Notes: generated by a model from the letters alone, not told the origin. A DNA stretch of 64,000 nt from Algoriphagus chordae (GCF_003254055.1 NZ_QKZT01000005.1:1-64000); one strand, 5' to 3'. Counted from the first letter of the stretch, positions 44,546-54,900 are shown. Program-made: numbers and translations.

Positions 44546-45127
44546 GTGACTGAGAAACTATTACATCCGTCAAACACGCTTACCCTCGTCGATGAAAAAT
44601 CATTCGAGGCGGTTTTCAAGACTTATTTCAAGGCTTTGCATGCTTATGCTCAAGCAATTTTGAAGGAGTCGGAAACTGCCGAAGAAATCGTTCAGAGTGT
44701 ATTTCTCAAACTTTGGGAAAAGCGTGAAACCCTAGAAATCAACAGCTCGCTGAAGGCTTACCTCTACCGAGCTGTGTACCACGACAGTCTGAACCACATC
44801 AAGCATCAACAAGTGAAACGAAAGCATTGGGAACATGCGCATTACGAAATGACTCAGGGTAAACCCGAGGATGTCGGTGAGCAGATAAAAGGCCAAGAAA
44901 ATGAATTGTACGAGCGATTTCAACTGGCGCTGGAAAAACTTCCAGAGAAATGCCGCATGGTGTTTAATCTCAGCAGATTTGAGGAACTGAAATATCAGGA
45001 AATAGCCGACAGGTTAGAGATTTCCATCAAAACGGTGGAAGCGCATATGGGTAAAGCACTGAAGACCTTGCGGGTCGAACTCGCCGAGTTTCTTCCTTTG
45101 CTTTTGATGTTTTTGATAAATCTATAA
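44546..45127 (+). CDS. ECF sigma factor (sigma-70 family, FecI-like)
   Basis: The 193-residue protein has a region 2 (FEAVFKTYFKALHAYAQAIL, ETAEEIVQSVFLKLWEKRET, about 20-85) and a region 4 (LEKLPEKCRMVFNLSRFEEL, then YQEIADRLEISIKTVEAHM, about 128-185). This is the standard ECF layout of Bacteroidota FecI/RpoE-type factors. The start is a GTG at 44546. The FecR-like anti-sigma gene follows after 3 bases. Together with the STN-domain protein after it, it should form a signalling cascade from the outer membrane. Confidence 0.93.
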   Translation: MTEKLLHPSNTLTLVDEKSFEAVFKTYFKALHAYAQAILKESETAEEIVQSVFLKLWEKRETLEINSSLKAYLYRAVYHDSLNHIKHQQVKRKHWEHAHYEMTQGKPEDVGEQIKGQENELYERFQLALEKLPEKCRMVFNLSRFEELKYQEIADRLEISIKTVEAHMGKALKTLRVELAEFLPLLLMFLINL

Positions 45128-45130
45128 GCT

Positions 45131-46114
45131 ATGGAAACCATGAACGAAGAAAAATTGATCAAATATTTGCTTCAGGAAAGTGATTCGGAGGAGACCAAAG
45201 CTGTACAAGAATGGATTTCCGAAGATGAGGCTAACCAAAAGCAATTTGAAGAAGTACAATGGATATGGAAGTCGAGTAAGGTTTTACTGGAAAAAAGCGA
45301 AGTAGATGAAAATCTAGCTTGGCAACGATTCACAAAACTTCGAAATGAAAGCAGTTCCGCAGCTCCAACACAAAATCAGCGCTTTTTGCAAAGGGGATGG
45401 TTCAAAGCAGCGGCCGCAGTTACCTTGATCTTTGTTTCGGCTTGGGTTTACTCAGCCTTTCTTCCTCAATCTGGAAGAGCCTATTACAGCTCAGTTGAAC
45501 TTCAGTCAGAAGGCTCTCCTATCGAAGTTGCTATACTCGATGGGACTTCTATTACTTTGAACAAAAACACAAGCTTGAGCTACTCACAGAAGTTTCTCGG
45601 AAAGCAGAGAAATGTGAGTTTAGAGAGCGGAGAAGCCTTCTTTGACGTGAAAAGAAATGAGAATAAGCCATTTGTAATCCAAACTGAGAAGGTTCAAATC
45701 ACAGTATTGGGAACAAGTTTTCATGTCAAAACTGCTGGCAATACCACAGAAGTAATCGTGGTTACAGGATCTGTTCAAGTAGAAATAGATGGTAAGAAAG
45801 AAGTGCTCAAGCCTGATGAAAAGCTAAGAGTAAATCAGGAAACAGGCGAAATGGAAAAGACTTTGCCCTCGAATAAGCTATACAATTACTACGTGAGCAA
45901 GAGGTTTCAAGCGGATCGAATTCCATTGGAAGAATTGGTAAAAACGCTGAATGAAGCGTATGATGCTAACATTGAAATCGCCAGAGATGAATTGAGAACT
46001 TTACCGATTACCACCACTTTGGAATATGGTTCACTGAGCAAAAATCTAGACGTGATCAGAGAAACGCTGAATTTGAAAATATCTCTATCGGATGGTAAAA
46101 TTAGGATTGAATAA
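45131..46114 (+). CDS. FecR-family anti-sigma factor
   Basis: The 327-residue protein has a cytoplasmic N-terminus (1-90) with WQRF-type FecR pattern, one membrane helix at 91-112 (FKAAAAVTLIFVSAWVYSAF), a periplasmic FecR domain at about 120-215 (VAILDGTSITLNKNTSLSYS, GEAFFDVKRNENKPFVIQTE, VLGTSFHVK) and a C-terminal DUF4974 domain (IPLEELVKTLNEAYDANIEI, ending ISLSDGKIRIE). It would hold the sigma factor until a signal from an STN-domain protein releases it. It is the second gene of the sigma operon. Confidence 0.94.
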   Translation: METMNEEKLIKYLLQESDSEETKAVQEWISEDEANQKQFEEVQWIWKSSKVLLEKSEVDENLAWQRFTKLRNESSSAAPTQNQRFLQRGWFKAAAAVTLIFVSAWVYSAFLPQSGRAYYSSVELQSEGSPIEVAILDGTSITLNKNTSLSYSQKFLGKQRNVSLESGEAFFDVKRNENKPFVIQTEKVQITVLGTSFHVKTAGNTTEVIVVTGSVQVEIDGKKEVLKPDEKLRVNQETGEMEKTLPSNKLYNYYVSKRFQADRIPLEELVKTLNEAYDANIEIARDELRTLPITTTLEYGSLSKNLDVIRETLNLKISLSDGKIRIE

Positions 46115-46136
46115 AAATTCACCTTCTTGAATACAA

Positions 46137-46165
46137 AGGACTATGGTTGAAAAAATCATAGTCCT
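46137..46165 (+). terminator. Hairpin after the FecR gene
   Basis: AGGACTATG and CATAGTCCT form a nine-pair stem with an A-rich loop, followed by TACTTTGTT. It lies about 22 bases after the FecR stop and could partly end the sigma/anti-sigma transcript before the STN-domain gene. Confidence 0.6.
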
Positions 46166-46207
46166 TACTTTGTTACATTAACTTCTGTTTTTAACACTAG
46201 CATTTCA

Positions 46208-47977
46208 ATGTTGCGATCTAAAGCACTTTTTCAGGGCATATTCCTTCTGATCATATTTCTGGTCTCTTCGGTCTCGGGATTCTCACAACGGATGTTGGAG
46301 AAAAAAATCCAATTCAGTAGTCCAGAAGAACTCAGCCTCCGTCAGTTGCTGGATACACTTTCAGCTCAAAACGATTTCTACTTTTCTTATGAAAGTACCT
46401 TACTGGAACTGAACAAAACTTTATCATCTGAGCCGTATTCAGGTACCATTGGAAATTTTCTCCTAAAAGAACTGGGGTATGAGTACGAATACAAGGAATT
46501 ACCAGGCTATATCATTATCCGCTATGCACCCGAAAAACTGGATCTAGATGCAGAAATGGATACTAGATTCAATAGGGTAACTGTGAAAGGCTACATCAAA
46601 AATATTCGCACCAATGAAGTTGTGAGTCAAGCCAGTATTTACGATAAAACAAGCCTCGCTTCTACTCTGACTGATGAAAATGGCTATTTCAAACTGAAGT
46701 ACAAGAAAAATAATGCCTCGATTTGGCTCACATTAAGCAAGGAAAACTACAGAGACACTACCTTTTTGCTTATGCCCACGGTGGATATAGTCGCTGAAAA
46801 GGAAAATCGTAGATTCCGTTATCTACCTGGAGACAGTACAACCAAAGCACTAGAAGAGAGTTTTCTAGGCAGGGCATTTATAGGTTTTAAGCAACGATTT
46901 CAAGGAATCAATATGGGAAGTTTCTTCGCTGAAAGCCCTGTTCAAATGTCTCTAATCCCTGGATTAAGTACCAAAGGAACCTTCAGCAGCCAGACTATCA
47001 GCAAGTTTTCGCTGAATTTAATCGGAGGCTATACTGCTGGTATTGAGGGGATGGAAATTGCTGGGATATTCAACATCAACAAAAGAGATGTCAAATCATT
47101 GCAGCTTGCTGGGATTTTCAATCTAGTAGGTGGAAGCTCCAAGGGACTTCAGATTGGAGGAATTTACAATTCGGTATATGGTGATGTAGCTGGACTTCAA
47201 ATTGGTGGCGTATACAATCATGTAAGAGGCGAGGTAAAGGGCTTACAGCTTGCAGGAATAATGAATCAAGCGAATAAGGATGCGGGGGCACAGATTGCTG
47301 GAATTGTAAACCATGCCCGAAACTCTAAGTACCTGCAGTTAGCTGCAATAACCAATAATGCATCAGAATCGGCAGGACTACAATTGGCTGGAATTTCGAA
47401 TATAGCTGGTGTGTCCGTGAATAATCAAGCCTCCTTTATTTTCAACAGAGCCAAAAAGGTCAATGGTTTTCAATTAGGAATAATCAATGTGGCGGAAGAA
47501 AATGACTACTCACTTGGCTTACTCAACTTTATTAAAAATGGAGAGATGAGTCTGTCTGCGAGCATAGATGAATCAAGCTTCACGCATTTGAATTTCAGAT
47601 CTGGTGGTAGGAAAATGTATGGGATTTTAGGCCTAGCTTATAATTTGAGGGATGTTGATACGCCAATTGGCTTGGAAGCTGGTCTGGGAATCCATCTAAT
47701 TCCAGACTCAAAATTCTCTTTAGACATGGAATTTGTAAGTCTTACAGCCTCAGATTTTCAAGAAATCACAAATTACATTCAATCATTTCGCCTTATTCCT
47801 GGATATAAATTTGGCAACCATCTTCGCATTTTCGCAGGCCCAAGTCTCAACTTTGCTTTCTTAGACTCTGGTCAGGAAGACTTTACGGATGGCTGGAATA
47901 TCTTAAACAAAACCACCGCAACCGGTATTTATCGTAGCTATGGAGGCCTTACTGCTGGTTTTCAAGTGATTTTTTAA
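46208..47977 (+). CDS. STN-domain and carboxypeptidase-like domain protein with surface-repeat barrel
   Basis: The 589-residue protein has a signal peptide (LFQGIFLLIIFLVSSVSGFS), an STN domain at about 33-105 (QFSSPEELSLRQLLDTLSAQ, ending YIIIRYAP) and a carboxypeptidase-regulatory-like beta domain at about 120-195 (VTVKGYIKNIRTNEVVSQAS). After that come the same repeats as in the protein at 43177 (MEIAGIFNIN, LQLAGIFNLV, LQIGGIYNSV), then LNFRSGGRKMYGILGLAYN and a beta-strand end. In FecA/FoxA-type systems the STN domain sits on a TonB-dependent receptor and signals to FecR; here the receptor barrel is replaced by the repeat domain. The link to the sigma/FecR genes just upstream suggests an envelope-sensing role. 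Confidence 0.85.
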   Translation: MLRSKALFQGIFLLIIFLVSSVSGFSQRMLEKKIQFSSPEELSLRQLLDTLSAQNDFYFSYESTLLELNKTLSSEPYSGTIGNFLLKELGYEYEYKELPGYIIIRYAPEKLDLDAEMDTRFNRVTVKGYIKNIRTNEVVSQASIYDKTSLASTLTDENGYFKLKYKKNNASIWLTLSKENYRDTTFLLMPTVDIVAEKENRRFRYLPGDSTTKALEESFLGRAFIGFKQRFQGINMGSFFAESPVQMSLIPGLSTKGTFSSQTISKFSLNLIGGYTAGIEGMEIAGIFNINKRDVKSLQLAGIFNLVGGSSKGLQIGGIYNSVYGDVAGLQIGGVYNHVRGEVKGLQLAGIMNQANKDAGAQIAGIVNHARNSKYLQLAAITNNASESAGLQLAGISNIAGVSVNNQASFIFNRAKKVNGFQLGIINVAEENDYSLGLLNFIKNGEMSLSASIDESSFTHLNFRSGGRKMYGILGLAYNLRDVDTPIGLEAGLGIHLIPDSKFSLDMEFVSLTASDFQEITNYIQSFRLIPGYKFGNHLRIFAGPSLNFAFLDSGQEDFTDGWNILNKTTATGIYRSYGGLTAGFQVIF

Positions 47978-48181
47978 CCATAAATAGACTGGCTCAAGTC
48001 TCAGGGTTGGACCTTGGATGTCGCAGTCTTCAGACTGCCTTTTAAGAAAGTTTGAAATAATTAATAAATCATTCACCCAATAATCATCTAAAAACTCGAC
48101 ACAGTAAACTAGGTATCTTGAATTTGAGCGAAAGATTTTTCGCCCCAACAGTTTTATGCTGTAAAAAAATAATCATAAAAA

Positions 48182-48201
48182 AACCCGGCCGAAGCCGGGT
48201 T
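48182..48201 (-). terminator. Terminator between convergent genes
   Basis: AACCCGGC, a CGAA-type loop and GCCGGGTT form a strong GC-rich stem. On the minus strand it is followed by a long T-rich tract (TTTTTTTATGATTATTTTTTT), so it ends the DUF4097-like lipoprotein transcript. For the plus-strand gene it is preceded by an A-tract but not followed by Ts. Confidence 0.85.
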
Positions 48202-48223
48202 CTGGGGTGATGTGAACAACTTT

Positions 48224-49171
48224 TCACATTTTCCTTATTTCGATGTTGCCACTAGAGGCAACACCTGACACGGTATAAGGAGAACCGTTATCGATCTTTA
48301 ATGAGCCAGAAGAAGTACTTTCTCCCACTCTCAATTTTCCACTGGACGTTTTCAAATCAAAGTTGAAATCCTCCAAATTTGAATTCGTCTGTATAGATAT
48401 ATTTCCTGAAGAAGTCTCCAAAACGGTTTGCACACCGAAAGAAGAATTCTTTACATTACAATTACCTGAGGAAACCTTCAGCTTCCCTAACTCTTGCACT
48501 CCAGCCATTGATATATTTCCAGAATTCAATGAGCTATTTACTTTGCCTTCAATGTTGGAAAAGGTGAATTTTCCACTTGAACCTTCTGCATTGATATTTC
48601 CTGCCAAATTAGAAATTGAAGCATTTCCCGAAGAGATTTCCACTTCGACATCACCAGTTAAATCTGAGGCGTTTATATTTCCAGAACTCAATTCCAGATC
48701 TATTTTCTTTGCCGACACATTTGTCAGCTCCAGATTACCAGATCCTCCGTCAAATTCGAATTCATTGGAGACAAGATTATGAACTTGAATATTTCCAGAA
48801 CTTGATTCCAAATCAATCTCCATTAGAACTGGACCTTTCAGGCTGATTTTCCCACGACTGTTGGACGATCCACCACCTTTTTTATCTAGTTCAATGATCA
48901 ATTCTCCTTGCTCCACCCGGTATTCGATTTGGTACTTTCCGGATTTGTTAGATTCCAGAGAACCTACTAATGTCACCACTTCGGTATTTTCATCTCCCTG
49001 GTAACTCACATCAAGGAATCCTGCATCAATTTCAATAGAAGAAATATCAGGGAATTCTTCGTTGATAGTCTGCACTAATTCGAGATTAGTATCACAAGAT
49101 GTCAAAGAAGCAAAAGTCAGCACCACCATGACAAGTGCTAATAATCGGAATTTAATTTGTTTCAGTTTCAT
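48224..49171 (-). CDS. DUF4097/GIN-type beta-repeat lipoprotein
   Basis: The start at 49171 (MKLKQIKFRLLALVMVVLTF) is chosen over a longer frame because it begins a lipoprotein signal ending ASLTSCDTN. The mature part, about 290 residues, is almost wholly made of short beta-repeats of the type SSGNI (LESSSGNIQVHNL, LSSGNINASDL, ISSGNASISNL, NSGNISMAGV). This is the pattern of DUF4097 or head-GIN domains, which form parallel beta-helices. The function of the family is not established, and adhesion or envelope-stress roles are proposed. It is the last gene before the strong terminator and is convergent with the STN-domain gene. Confidence 0.8.
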   Translation of the reverse strand: MKLKQIKFRLLALVMVVLTFASLTSCDTNLELVQTINEEFPDISSIEIDAGFLDVSYQGDENTEVVTLVGSLESNKSGKYQIEYRVEQGELIIELDKKGGGSSNSRGKISLKGPVLMEIDLESSSGNIQVHNLVSNEFEFDGGSGNLELTNVSAKKIDLELSSGNINASDLTGDVEVEISSGNASISNLAGNINAEGSSGKFTFSNIEGKVNSSLNSGNISMAGVQELGKLKVSSGNCNVKNSSFGVQTVLETSSGNISIQTNSNLEDFNFDLKTSSGKLRVGESTSSGSLKIDNGSPYTVSGVASSGNIEIRKM

Positions 49172-49486
49172 AAACAGATAGTGTTTCAGAATAAAATGTT
49201 GATTTATAATATTAACTAGTCTGCTTGCATACAAAGATACGGTGATTTAAATGGCTGTGTTTCCTTATTGTTAATTCCTTGATTTAGATCAATTGCTTAG
49301 TAGAAGATACTTGCCGAAAGAGAATTGAAAATAAGAAAATCATCTCTTGCTCAATTTGGGCGCATAAGCTTAAACAGCTCAATTATCTAGAATTAGGGTC
49401 ATTAGGGATAGATTTTTAAATCATCTTTAGCAGATATAGCTTAGACAGCTTACTTTGCATTTACCCTTAGTTAAAATTTGTGAAAA
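49172..49486. other. Divergent promoter region with inverted CTAAGGGTAA-type motif
   Basis: The region separates the divergent lipoprotein and ABM-fold genes. TTACCCTTAG at 49461-49470, the reverse complement of CTAAGGGTAA, lies about 17 bases before the ABM gene start. TTTGCATTTACCCTTAG includes the same TGCA flank as the copy at 44490. Other sequence is AT-rich without visible structure. Confidence 0.5.
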
Positions 49487-49804
49487 ATGATAGCCAACAC
49501 TCCACAACCTCCCTATTACGCAGTGATATTTTCGAATATCCGAACTGAAATTGAAGATGGATACGCTGAAACTGCTGACGAAATGGTAAGATTAGCGGAA
49601 CTTCAAGAGGGGTATTTAGGGCATGAAAGTGTAAGAGAAGGCCTGGGAATCACCGTTAGTTACTGGTCAAATCAAGAGGCTATTCTCAAATGGAAACAAC
49701 AAACTGACCACCTTCTCGCGCAGAGAATGGGTAGAGAAAAATGGTATGCTGCTTACAAAACTAGGATCTGTAAAGTGGAGCGAGATTATGGGTTTTCGGT
49801 TTAA
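49487..49804 (+). CDS. Antibiotic biosynthesis monooxygenase-like (ABM) protein
   Basis: The 105-residue protein has the ferredoxin-like ABM pattern: YYAVIFSNIRTEIEDGYAET, then MVRLAELQEGYLGHESVREG, GITVSYWSNQEAILKWKQQT and a C-terminal WYAAYKTRICKVERDYGF. This is the YqjZ-like subgroup. ABM proteins include small cofactor-free monooxygenases and haem-degrading enzymes, but many in this subgroup have no known substrate. A single gene with its own promoter. Confidence 0.85.
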   Translation: MIANTPQPPYYAVIFSNIRTEIEDGYAETADEMVRLAELQEGYLGHESVREGLGITVSYWSNQEAILKWKQQTDHLLAQRMGREKWYAAYKTRICKVERDYGFSV

Positions 49805-49857
49805 AAAAAATAGAGCCCTAACAAAATGCTAATGAACATTATAAAGTGGTACTACAA

Positions 49858-50088
49858 CGATTTTAATGGAGTTGACTGCTGACTAGTTGAAGATGATGGC
49901 TTGTGAAGGCTATCATCCGGATGGCTGAGCCTTTCTGGATTTTCGGTTTTGGCCTGGTTTGCAAGCCGTCAAGAAAAAGACTGAGGCTCGGGGCTTTTTG
50001 GTTACTTTTTGGCCGCCAAAAAGTGGCAAAGATAAAGCCTATATAAAATGGATGAAGGTGTATGGAATGTTAAATCTCCGAAGAAAAA
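49858..50088. repeat. 230-bp direct repeat, copy 1
   Basis: Begins CGATTTTAATGGAGTTGACT and ends near TAAATCTCCGAAGAAAA. It is nearly identical to copy 2 at 50483-50713, with only a few mismatches. It contains a palindrome around GGTTACTTTTTGGCCGCC. A reading frame in it is repeat-derived and not supported as a gene. Confidence 0.9.
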
Positions 50089-50482
50089 TATTACACCTAG
50101 TGGCCTCAACGCTTATTCCACGTCACTTGAAGGGACTTCCTTTGTTACTTTTGAAGGCCAAAAGTAACCAAAAGCCTTCGCCCTAAATAATTCTTCAAAT
50201 CGGTGATGGCTCTGCTATAATAATCTTTTAATTCTCGATTTGATTTCTGAGACTCGTTCTCCACTAAAATTTGGCGGATCTCGCTCGGATCTCTCGAGCT
50301 AGCCAAATTTCTTAACGTTCCGAACTTCGCCTCAGAAACCGAATAATTTAAGGGCTGTCCTATAGATTGGGAAATGTGCTACTATACTAGTTGGTTAATT
50401 AATAACTTCACCCTTATATAAATCAATTTCAAATTGATAGGGATATTATGGCGTAGATCCAATCTTCGACTAGTGACCTCCA
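50089..50482. other. Spacer between the 230-bp repeats with a second palindrome
   Basis: At 50137-50165 there is the palindrome GTTACTTTTGAAGGCC / AAAAGTAAC, related to the palindromes within the repeats. The rest (TCGATTTGATTTCTGAGACT, TCTCGAGCTAGCC) shows no supported gene. Confidence 0.5.
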
Positions 50483-50713
50483 CGATTTTAATGGAGTTGA
50501 TTGCTGACTAGTTGAAGATGATGGCTTGTGAAGGCTATCATCCGGATGGCTGATCCTTTCTGGATTTTCGGTTTTGGGCTGGTTTGCAAGCCGTCAAGAA
50601 AAAGACTGAGGCTCGGGGCTTTTTGGTTACTTTTTGGCCGCCAAAAAGTGACAAAGATAAAGCCAATATAAAATGGATGAAGGTGAATGGAATGTTAAAT
50701 CTCCCAAGAAAAC
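50483..50713. repeat. 230-bp direct repeat, copy 2
   Basis: Begins CGATTTTAATGGAGTTGATT and ends near TAAATCTCCCAAGAAAA. The offset from copy 1 is exactly 625 bases throughout, so there is no insertion or deletion between the copies. Confidence 0.9.
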
Positions 50714-50816
50714 TTTCATCTAGAGAAATTAGTTTAAAGCCCAACTTATTTCCCCATTAAATTAAGGGTAGAACCTTTAAAGTATAAGGACATAAAAATC
50801 ATTTTAAATAGAACTC

Positions 50817-51371
50817 TTAATACTGCTTCCTATCCAAAATCTCCTTTAGTACTACTGCATCTCTTATACCTTGAGGATTCTTGAGCATGCGAGCGTATTT
50901 GCTTCTTACAGTACTTGAAGATTCGGTCTGCACTTCTTTCAAGGAAGGAATTTCCGGAATGCCCTTGGAAGTCTTAGTTAGATCAGATTTAGTTTTCTCA
51001 AATGCTCCCTGGTAGTATTCTATCTCATCATCATTATCAGTGATTTTTCGGGTAGGAAACCTCTTTACTGCGGGAGCTGGATCAGCTCTCCATTCAGGAC
51101 GTGAAGCGATCTCGCCTGCACGCTCATACACCACTTCTTTGGGTTGATTAATTGGAACTGATTGTATAATAGGTTTTTCTGGAACTACTGGCTTCGGCTT
51201 CTGAGCATCGCGGATTTCCCGCATCAGATCCTCAAATGAAACTGGCCTTTCCTCCGGAGCATCAGGCATTTCGGAGGCCTCTCCAGGCTGATTTTTCTTC
51301 TTGCCTTTGGTAGCCTGATAGATAAAATAGGCCAAGACGGCAACGATATAAACTATATTTCCTAAATCCAC
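50817..51371 (-). CDS. Hypothetical membrane-anchored protein
   Basis: The 184-residue protein starts with a membrane anchor (LGNIVYIVAVLAYFIYQATK, residues 3-22) and a Lys-rich stop-transfer. The rest is polar, Pro- and Glu-rich and predicted to be mostly disordered (DAPEERPVSFEDLMREIRDA, KPKPVVPEKPIIQS). It ends in a helix KNPQGIRDAVVLKEILDRKQ, which looks like a peptide that binds a partner. I do not recognise a family. It is divergent from smc, with 613 bases between. Confidence 0.7.
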   Translation of the reverse strand: MDLGNIVYIVAVLAYFIYQATKGKKKNQPGEASEMPDAPEERPVSFEDLMREIRDAQKPKPVVPEKPIIQSVPINQPKEVVYERAGEIASRPEWRADPAPAVKRFPTRKITDNDDEIEYYQGAFEKTKSDLTKTSKGIPEIPSLKEVQTESSSTVRSKYARMLKNPQGIRDAVVLKEILDRKQY

Positions 51372-51984
51372 CCGGGTAAGTTAATTGATTTCGACTAGTA
51401 ATACATGTTTTTTAACATAGGAGTTCGCAGAGAATAGCACAGAGAACGCAAATCAATTCTTCTCAACTTAAAAATTGAATTTGAGTATGGATCATTACCA
51501 ATTGTTTGACTACCTATAAGAATATGTGAGTTACCGTTCGTGAGACACGAACGTCGGCGGTGGCGCTTCTCAACTTGATAATTGAACATTGAATTTAAAT
51601 AGAGAAATCCAAACTCTTCGACTTCACTACCAATGACAGATTGATTTGAGGACATCAAAAGTTGGTCAGTTCGAGCGAAGTCGAGAACCTTTCGAATTCG
51701 AGACTCTCGTCTCTCAAGTGCTCAAGGTGACCATAGTTATGGTTCCAAACCAAATTACTGTCATTTCATTTTTGTATTTTCAAAGAATATTTAATACTCA
51801 GGTGGACAAACTGAAAACTACTAATGATTATAAACCATGTGACTATTAATAAACAACTAATTCTAAATTCCTTAACCAATGACTGATTACTGCCAACTGA
51901 AAACTGTTCACTCTAACAACCAAATCCTTGGACAATGACTCAAATGATCTTATTTTGTTTCTTTAATTAGACAAATTCAAACGA
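51372..51984. other. Intergenic region upstream of smc, no gene seen
   Basis: About 610 bases, AT-rich, with the remnant of a dispersed repeat near 51665-51715 (TCGAGCGAAGTCGAGAACC, CGAATTCGAGACTCTCG). The smc promoter should lie in the last 100 bases (TTATTTTGTTTCTTTAATTAG). Confidence 0.5.
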
Positions 51985-54900
51985 ATGCTGCTCAGTAAGC
52001 TGGAGATCAAGGGGTTTAAGAGTTTTGGAGATAAAATGGTGATTAACTTCGACAAGGGAATCACTGGTGTGGTAGGGCCAAATGGCTGCGGAAAATCCAA
52101 TGTAGTCGATGCCATCCGCTGGGTGCTCGGCGAGCAAAAAACCCGTTTACTCCGCTCTGATAAGATGGAGAATGTGATCTTCAACGGGACCAAAAACCGT
52201 AAAGCATCCAATCTTGCCGAGGTTTCACTGACCTTTGAAAACACCAAAAACCTCCTCCCTACTGAATATACTTATGTCACGATCACGCGTCGCTACTATA
52301 GATCTGGCGATAGCGAATACCAGATCAACGGAGTCACCTGCCGACTGAAGGATATCACCAATCTCTTCATGGATACGGGGATCAACTCAAACAGCTATGC
52401 GATCATCGAATTGAAAATGATCGATGAACTGCTCAATGACAAGAATAACTCTCGAAGGGATCTGTTTGAAGAAGCGGCAGGGATTTCCAAGTTCAAAAAC
52501 AGAAAGAAGGAGACACTCCGAAAACTAGAAGGCACAGACGAGGATTTGGATCGTGTGGAAGATGTACTTTTTGAAATAGAAAAGAACCTCAAAAGCTTGG
52601 AAAAACAGGCAAAACAGGCATCTAAGTATTTTGAGATTAAAAAGGATTATCGAGTAGCCAGTATTAATCTGGCGAAAAAGAGCATAGAGAAATACACCAA
52701 GTCACTCCTCGAAACCAATCAGAAAATTCAGGAAGAAGGAGATAAAAAGCTCCAACTCCAAACTCAAGTAATCGATCAGGAAGCACTTCTCAGCCAGTTG
52801 AAGGCAGATTTGATTCAGAAAGAGAAACTACTTGCTTCTCGTCAAAAAGCGCTCAATGAGCATGTTAACAAAATTCGAGCTTTTGAATCAGAGAAAAAGA
52901 TCAAGAATGAGCGACTGAGATTCTTGGAAGATAGATCTCAGAAATTGCGTGAGCAGATAGAAACTGATCGCAAGTCAAACGATCGAGCAGGCTTTAGTAT
53001 TCGCTCCCTTCAGCAGGAAAAAGAATCCGCTGCGAAAATGCTTGCCGAAAAGGAAATGATTGTTTCCGAACTTCGAGAAACCTATGAAAGTCAGAAATTA
53101 ATTCAGGCTGAAAAACAGCAAGCGCAAAAGACGATCAATCACAATTTTGAAAGCCTCAAGGAAAAAGTCTATCAGCTAAGCAAAGACATTGAGATCAAAC
53201 AAATTCAGCTTTCTACCCTAAAGCAGGAACTGGAGCGCACCTCTTCTGATGATTCCTCACAGGAAGCTAGTTTGGTGGATTTTGAAGAGAAAATAATCAA
53301 ACTCAAGGCCGAGCTGGATGACTCAACCAAAGGCTATCAAGAGCTGAAAACCAAGCAAGAGGAGCTGGATCAGAAGATCGAAGAAACCAATCGGGTGATC
53401 GAAATGATCCGTGAGGAATTGACACAGTCCTCTCGAAAACTTGATTCCAAAACGAACGAATACAACCTCACCAAATCTCTGGTAGAGAATCTGGAAGGTT
53501 TCCCTGAAGCCATCAAATTCCTAAAGAAAAACTCTAGTTGGGGAAAGGATATCCCCCTACTCTCAGATCTCTTGACTACTTCGGAAAAGTACCGAGTGAC
53601 TATTGAGAATTACCTGGACAGCTACATGAATTATTATGTGGTAGATACTGAAGCACAGGCTATTTCAGCCATTCATCTCTTGAGTGATTCGGCCAGAGGT
53701 AAGGCAAATTTCTTTATTCTAGATCATTTTGAGCGGTTTAAGCCTAGCCAAAACAAGCTTTTCGCCAATGCCATCGCCGCTACAGAGATCATAGAATTTG
53801 ATGTCAAGTATTCCCGCTTGATCAATTTCATTTTGGATAATGTCTATATCGTTCGTGGAGATTTTCCTGATTTCCCACAAGATACCGAAGCCGTTTTAAT
53901 TTCTGAAAATGGAAAATACACCAAACGGAAATTCAGTATTTCTGGTGGTTCTGTAGGTCTTTTCGAAGGAAAAAGAATCGGTAGAGCCAAGAACCTGGAG
54001 AAGCTAGACAAGGAGATCAAGGATCTGAATAAGAAAGTCAGTAGCACTAGAAACAACCTGGACAACAAGCTTTCTGAACTGATGAAGCTGAAGGAAATCA
54101 GCTACAAAAAGACCCTGGAAGAATGGCAGAATAAGATCAATGCCATCAATCAGGATTTTGTGTCTGTACGCACCAAGAAGGAACAACTAGCGGAATTACT
54201 GAGCTCCAATGCCAACAAGCGGGAGGATATTCTGGACAGAATTGCATCCATAGAAGAGAGTTTGACCGAGATTCAGCCACAGCTTTTTGATGAGCGAGCT
54301 GAGTTCGAGGCCATGCACGATGAACTTGAAGAGCTGAACGAATCCTACGAAAAGGAATCTGCTTCACTTTCAGAAAAATCGCAAGCTTTCAATGCCGAGA
54401 ACATACTCTACCACCAGCATCTAAATCGTGTGACGAGTTTGGATCAGGAAATAGAATTTAAGCAGACAGCTTATGAGGGCTCCAAGGAACGTATAGAGAA
54501 ATCCCAAACAGAACTTTCCCAGCTTGACACCGAAGTGAAGTCACTACTCGACAATAACGAGGTCAAGGATGATGAACTGATCGAGTTATATTCTGAGAAA
54601 GAAGGCATAGAAAAGGGCGTACAGGAAGCAGAGAAGGACTATTATGCTTCGCGTGGGCTCATCGATGAGACCGATCAAAAGATCCGAAGCATCCAGAAAT
54701 CCAAGGAAAGTTATGATCAGTTGATTCATGAACTGGAAAATGCAGTGAATGAGATCAAGCTGAAAATGACTGGAATGAAGGAAAGGCTCAGTGTGGAATT
54801 TGAGTTGGACCTGGATGAGTTGATGGAAGAAAACCCAGAAATTGAGGAGGAATTCAGGGAGTTTGCAGAAGACAAACTTCGAGAGCTAGTCAGCAAGCAA

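Noticed and set aside
48363..48846. Plus-strand frames opposite the DUF4097-like gene
   Set aside because: Antisense to a strongly repetitive coding sequence, without any domain of their own.
49959..50744. Small frames inside the 230-bp repeats
   Set aside because: Present in both repeat copies and in opposite directions; they follow the repeat, not a conserved protein.
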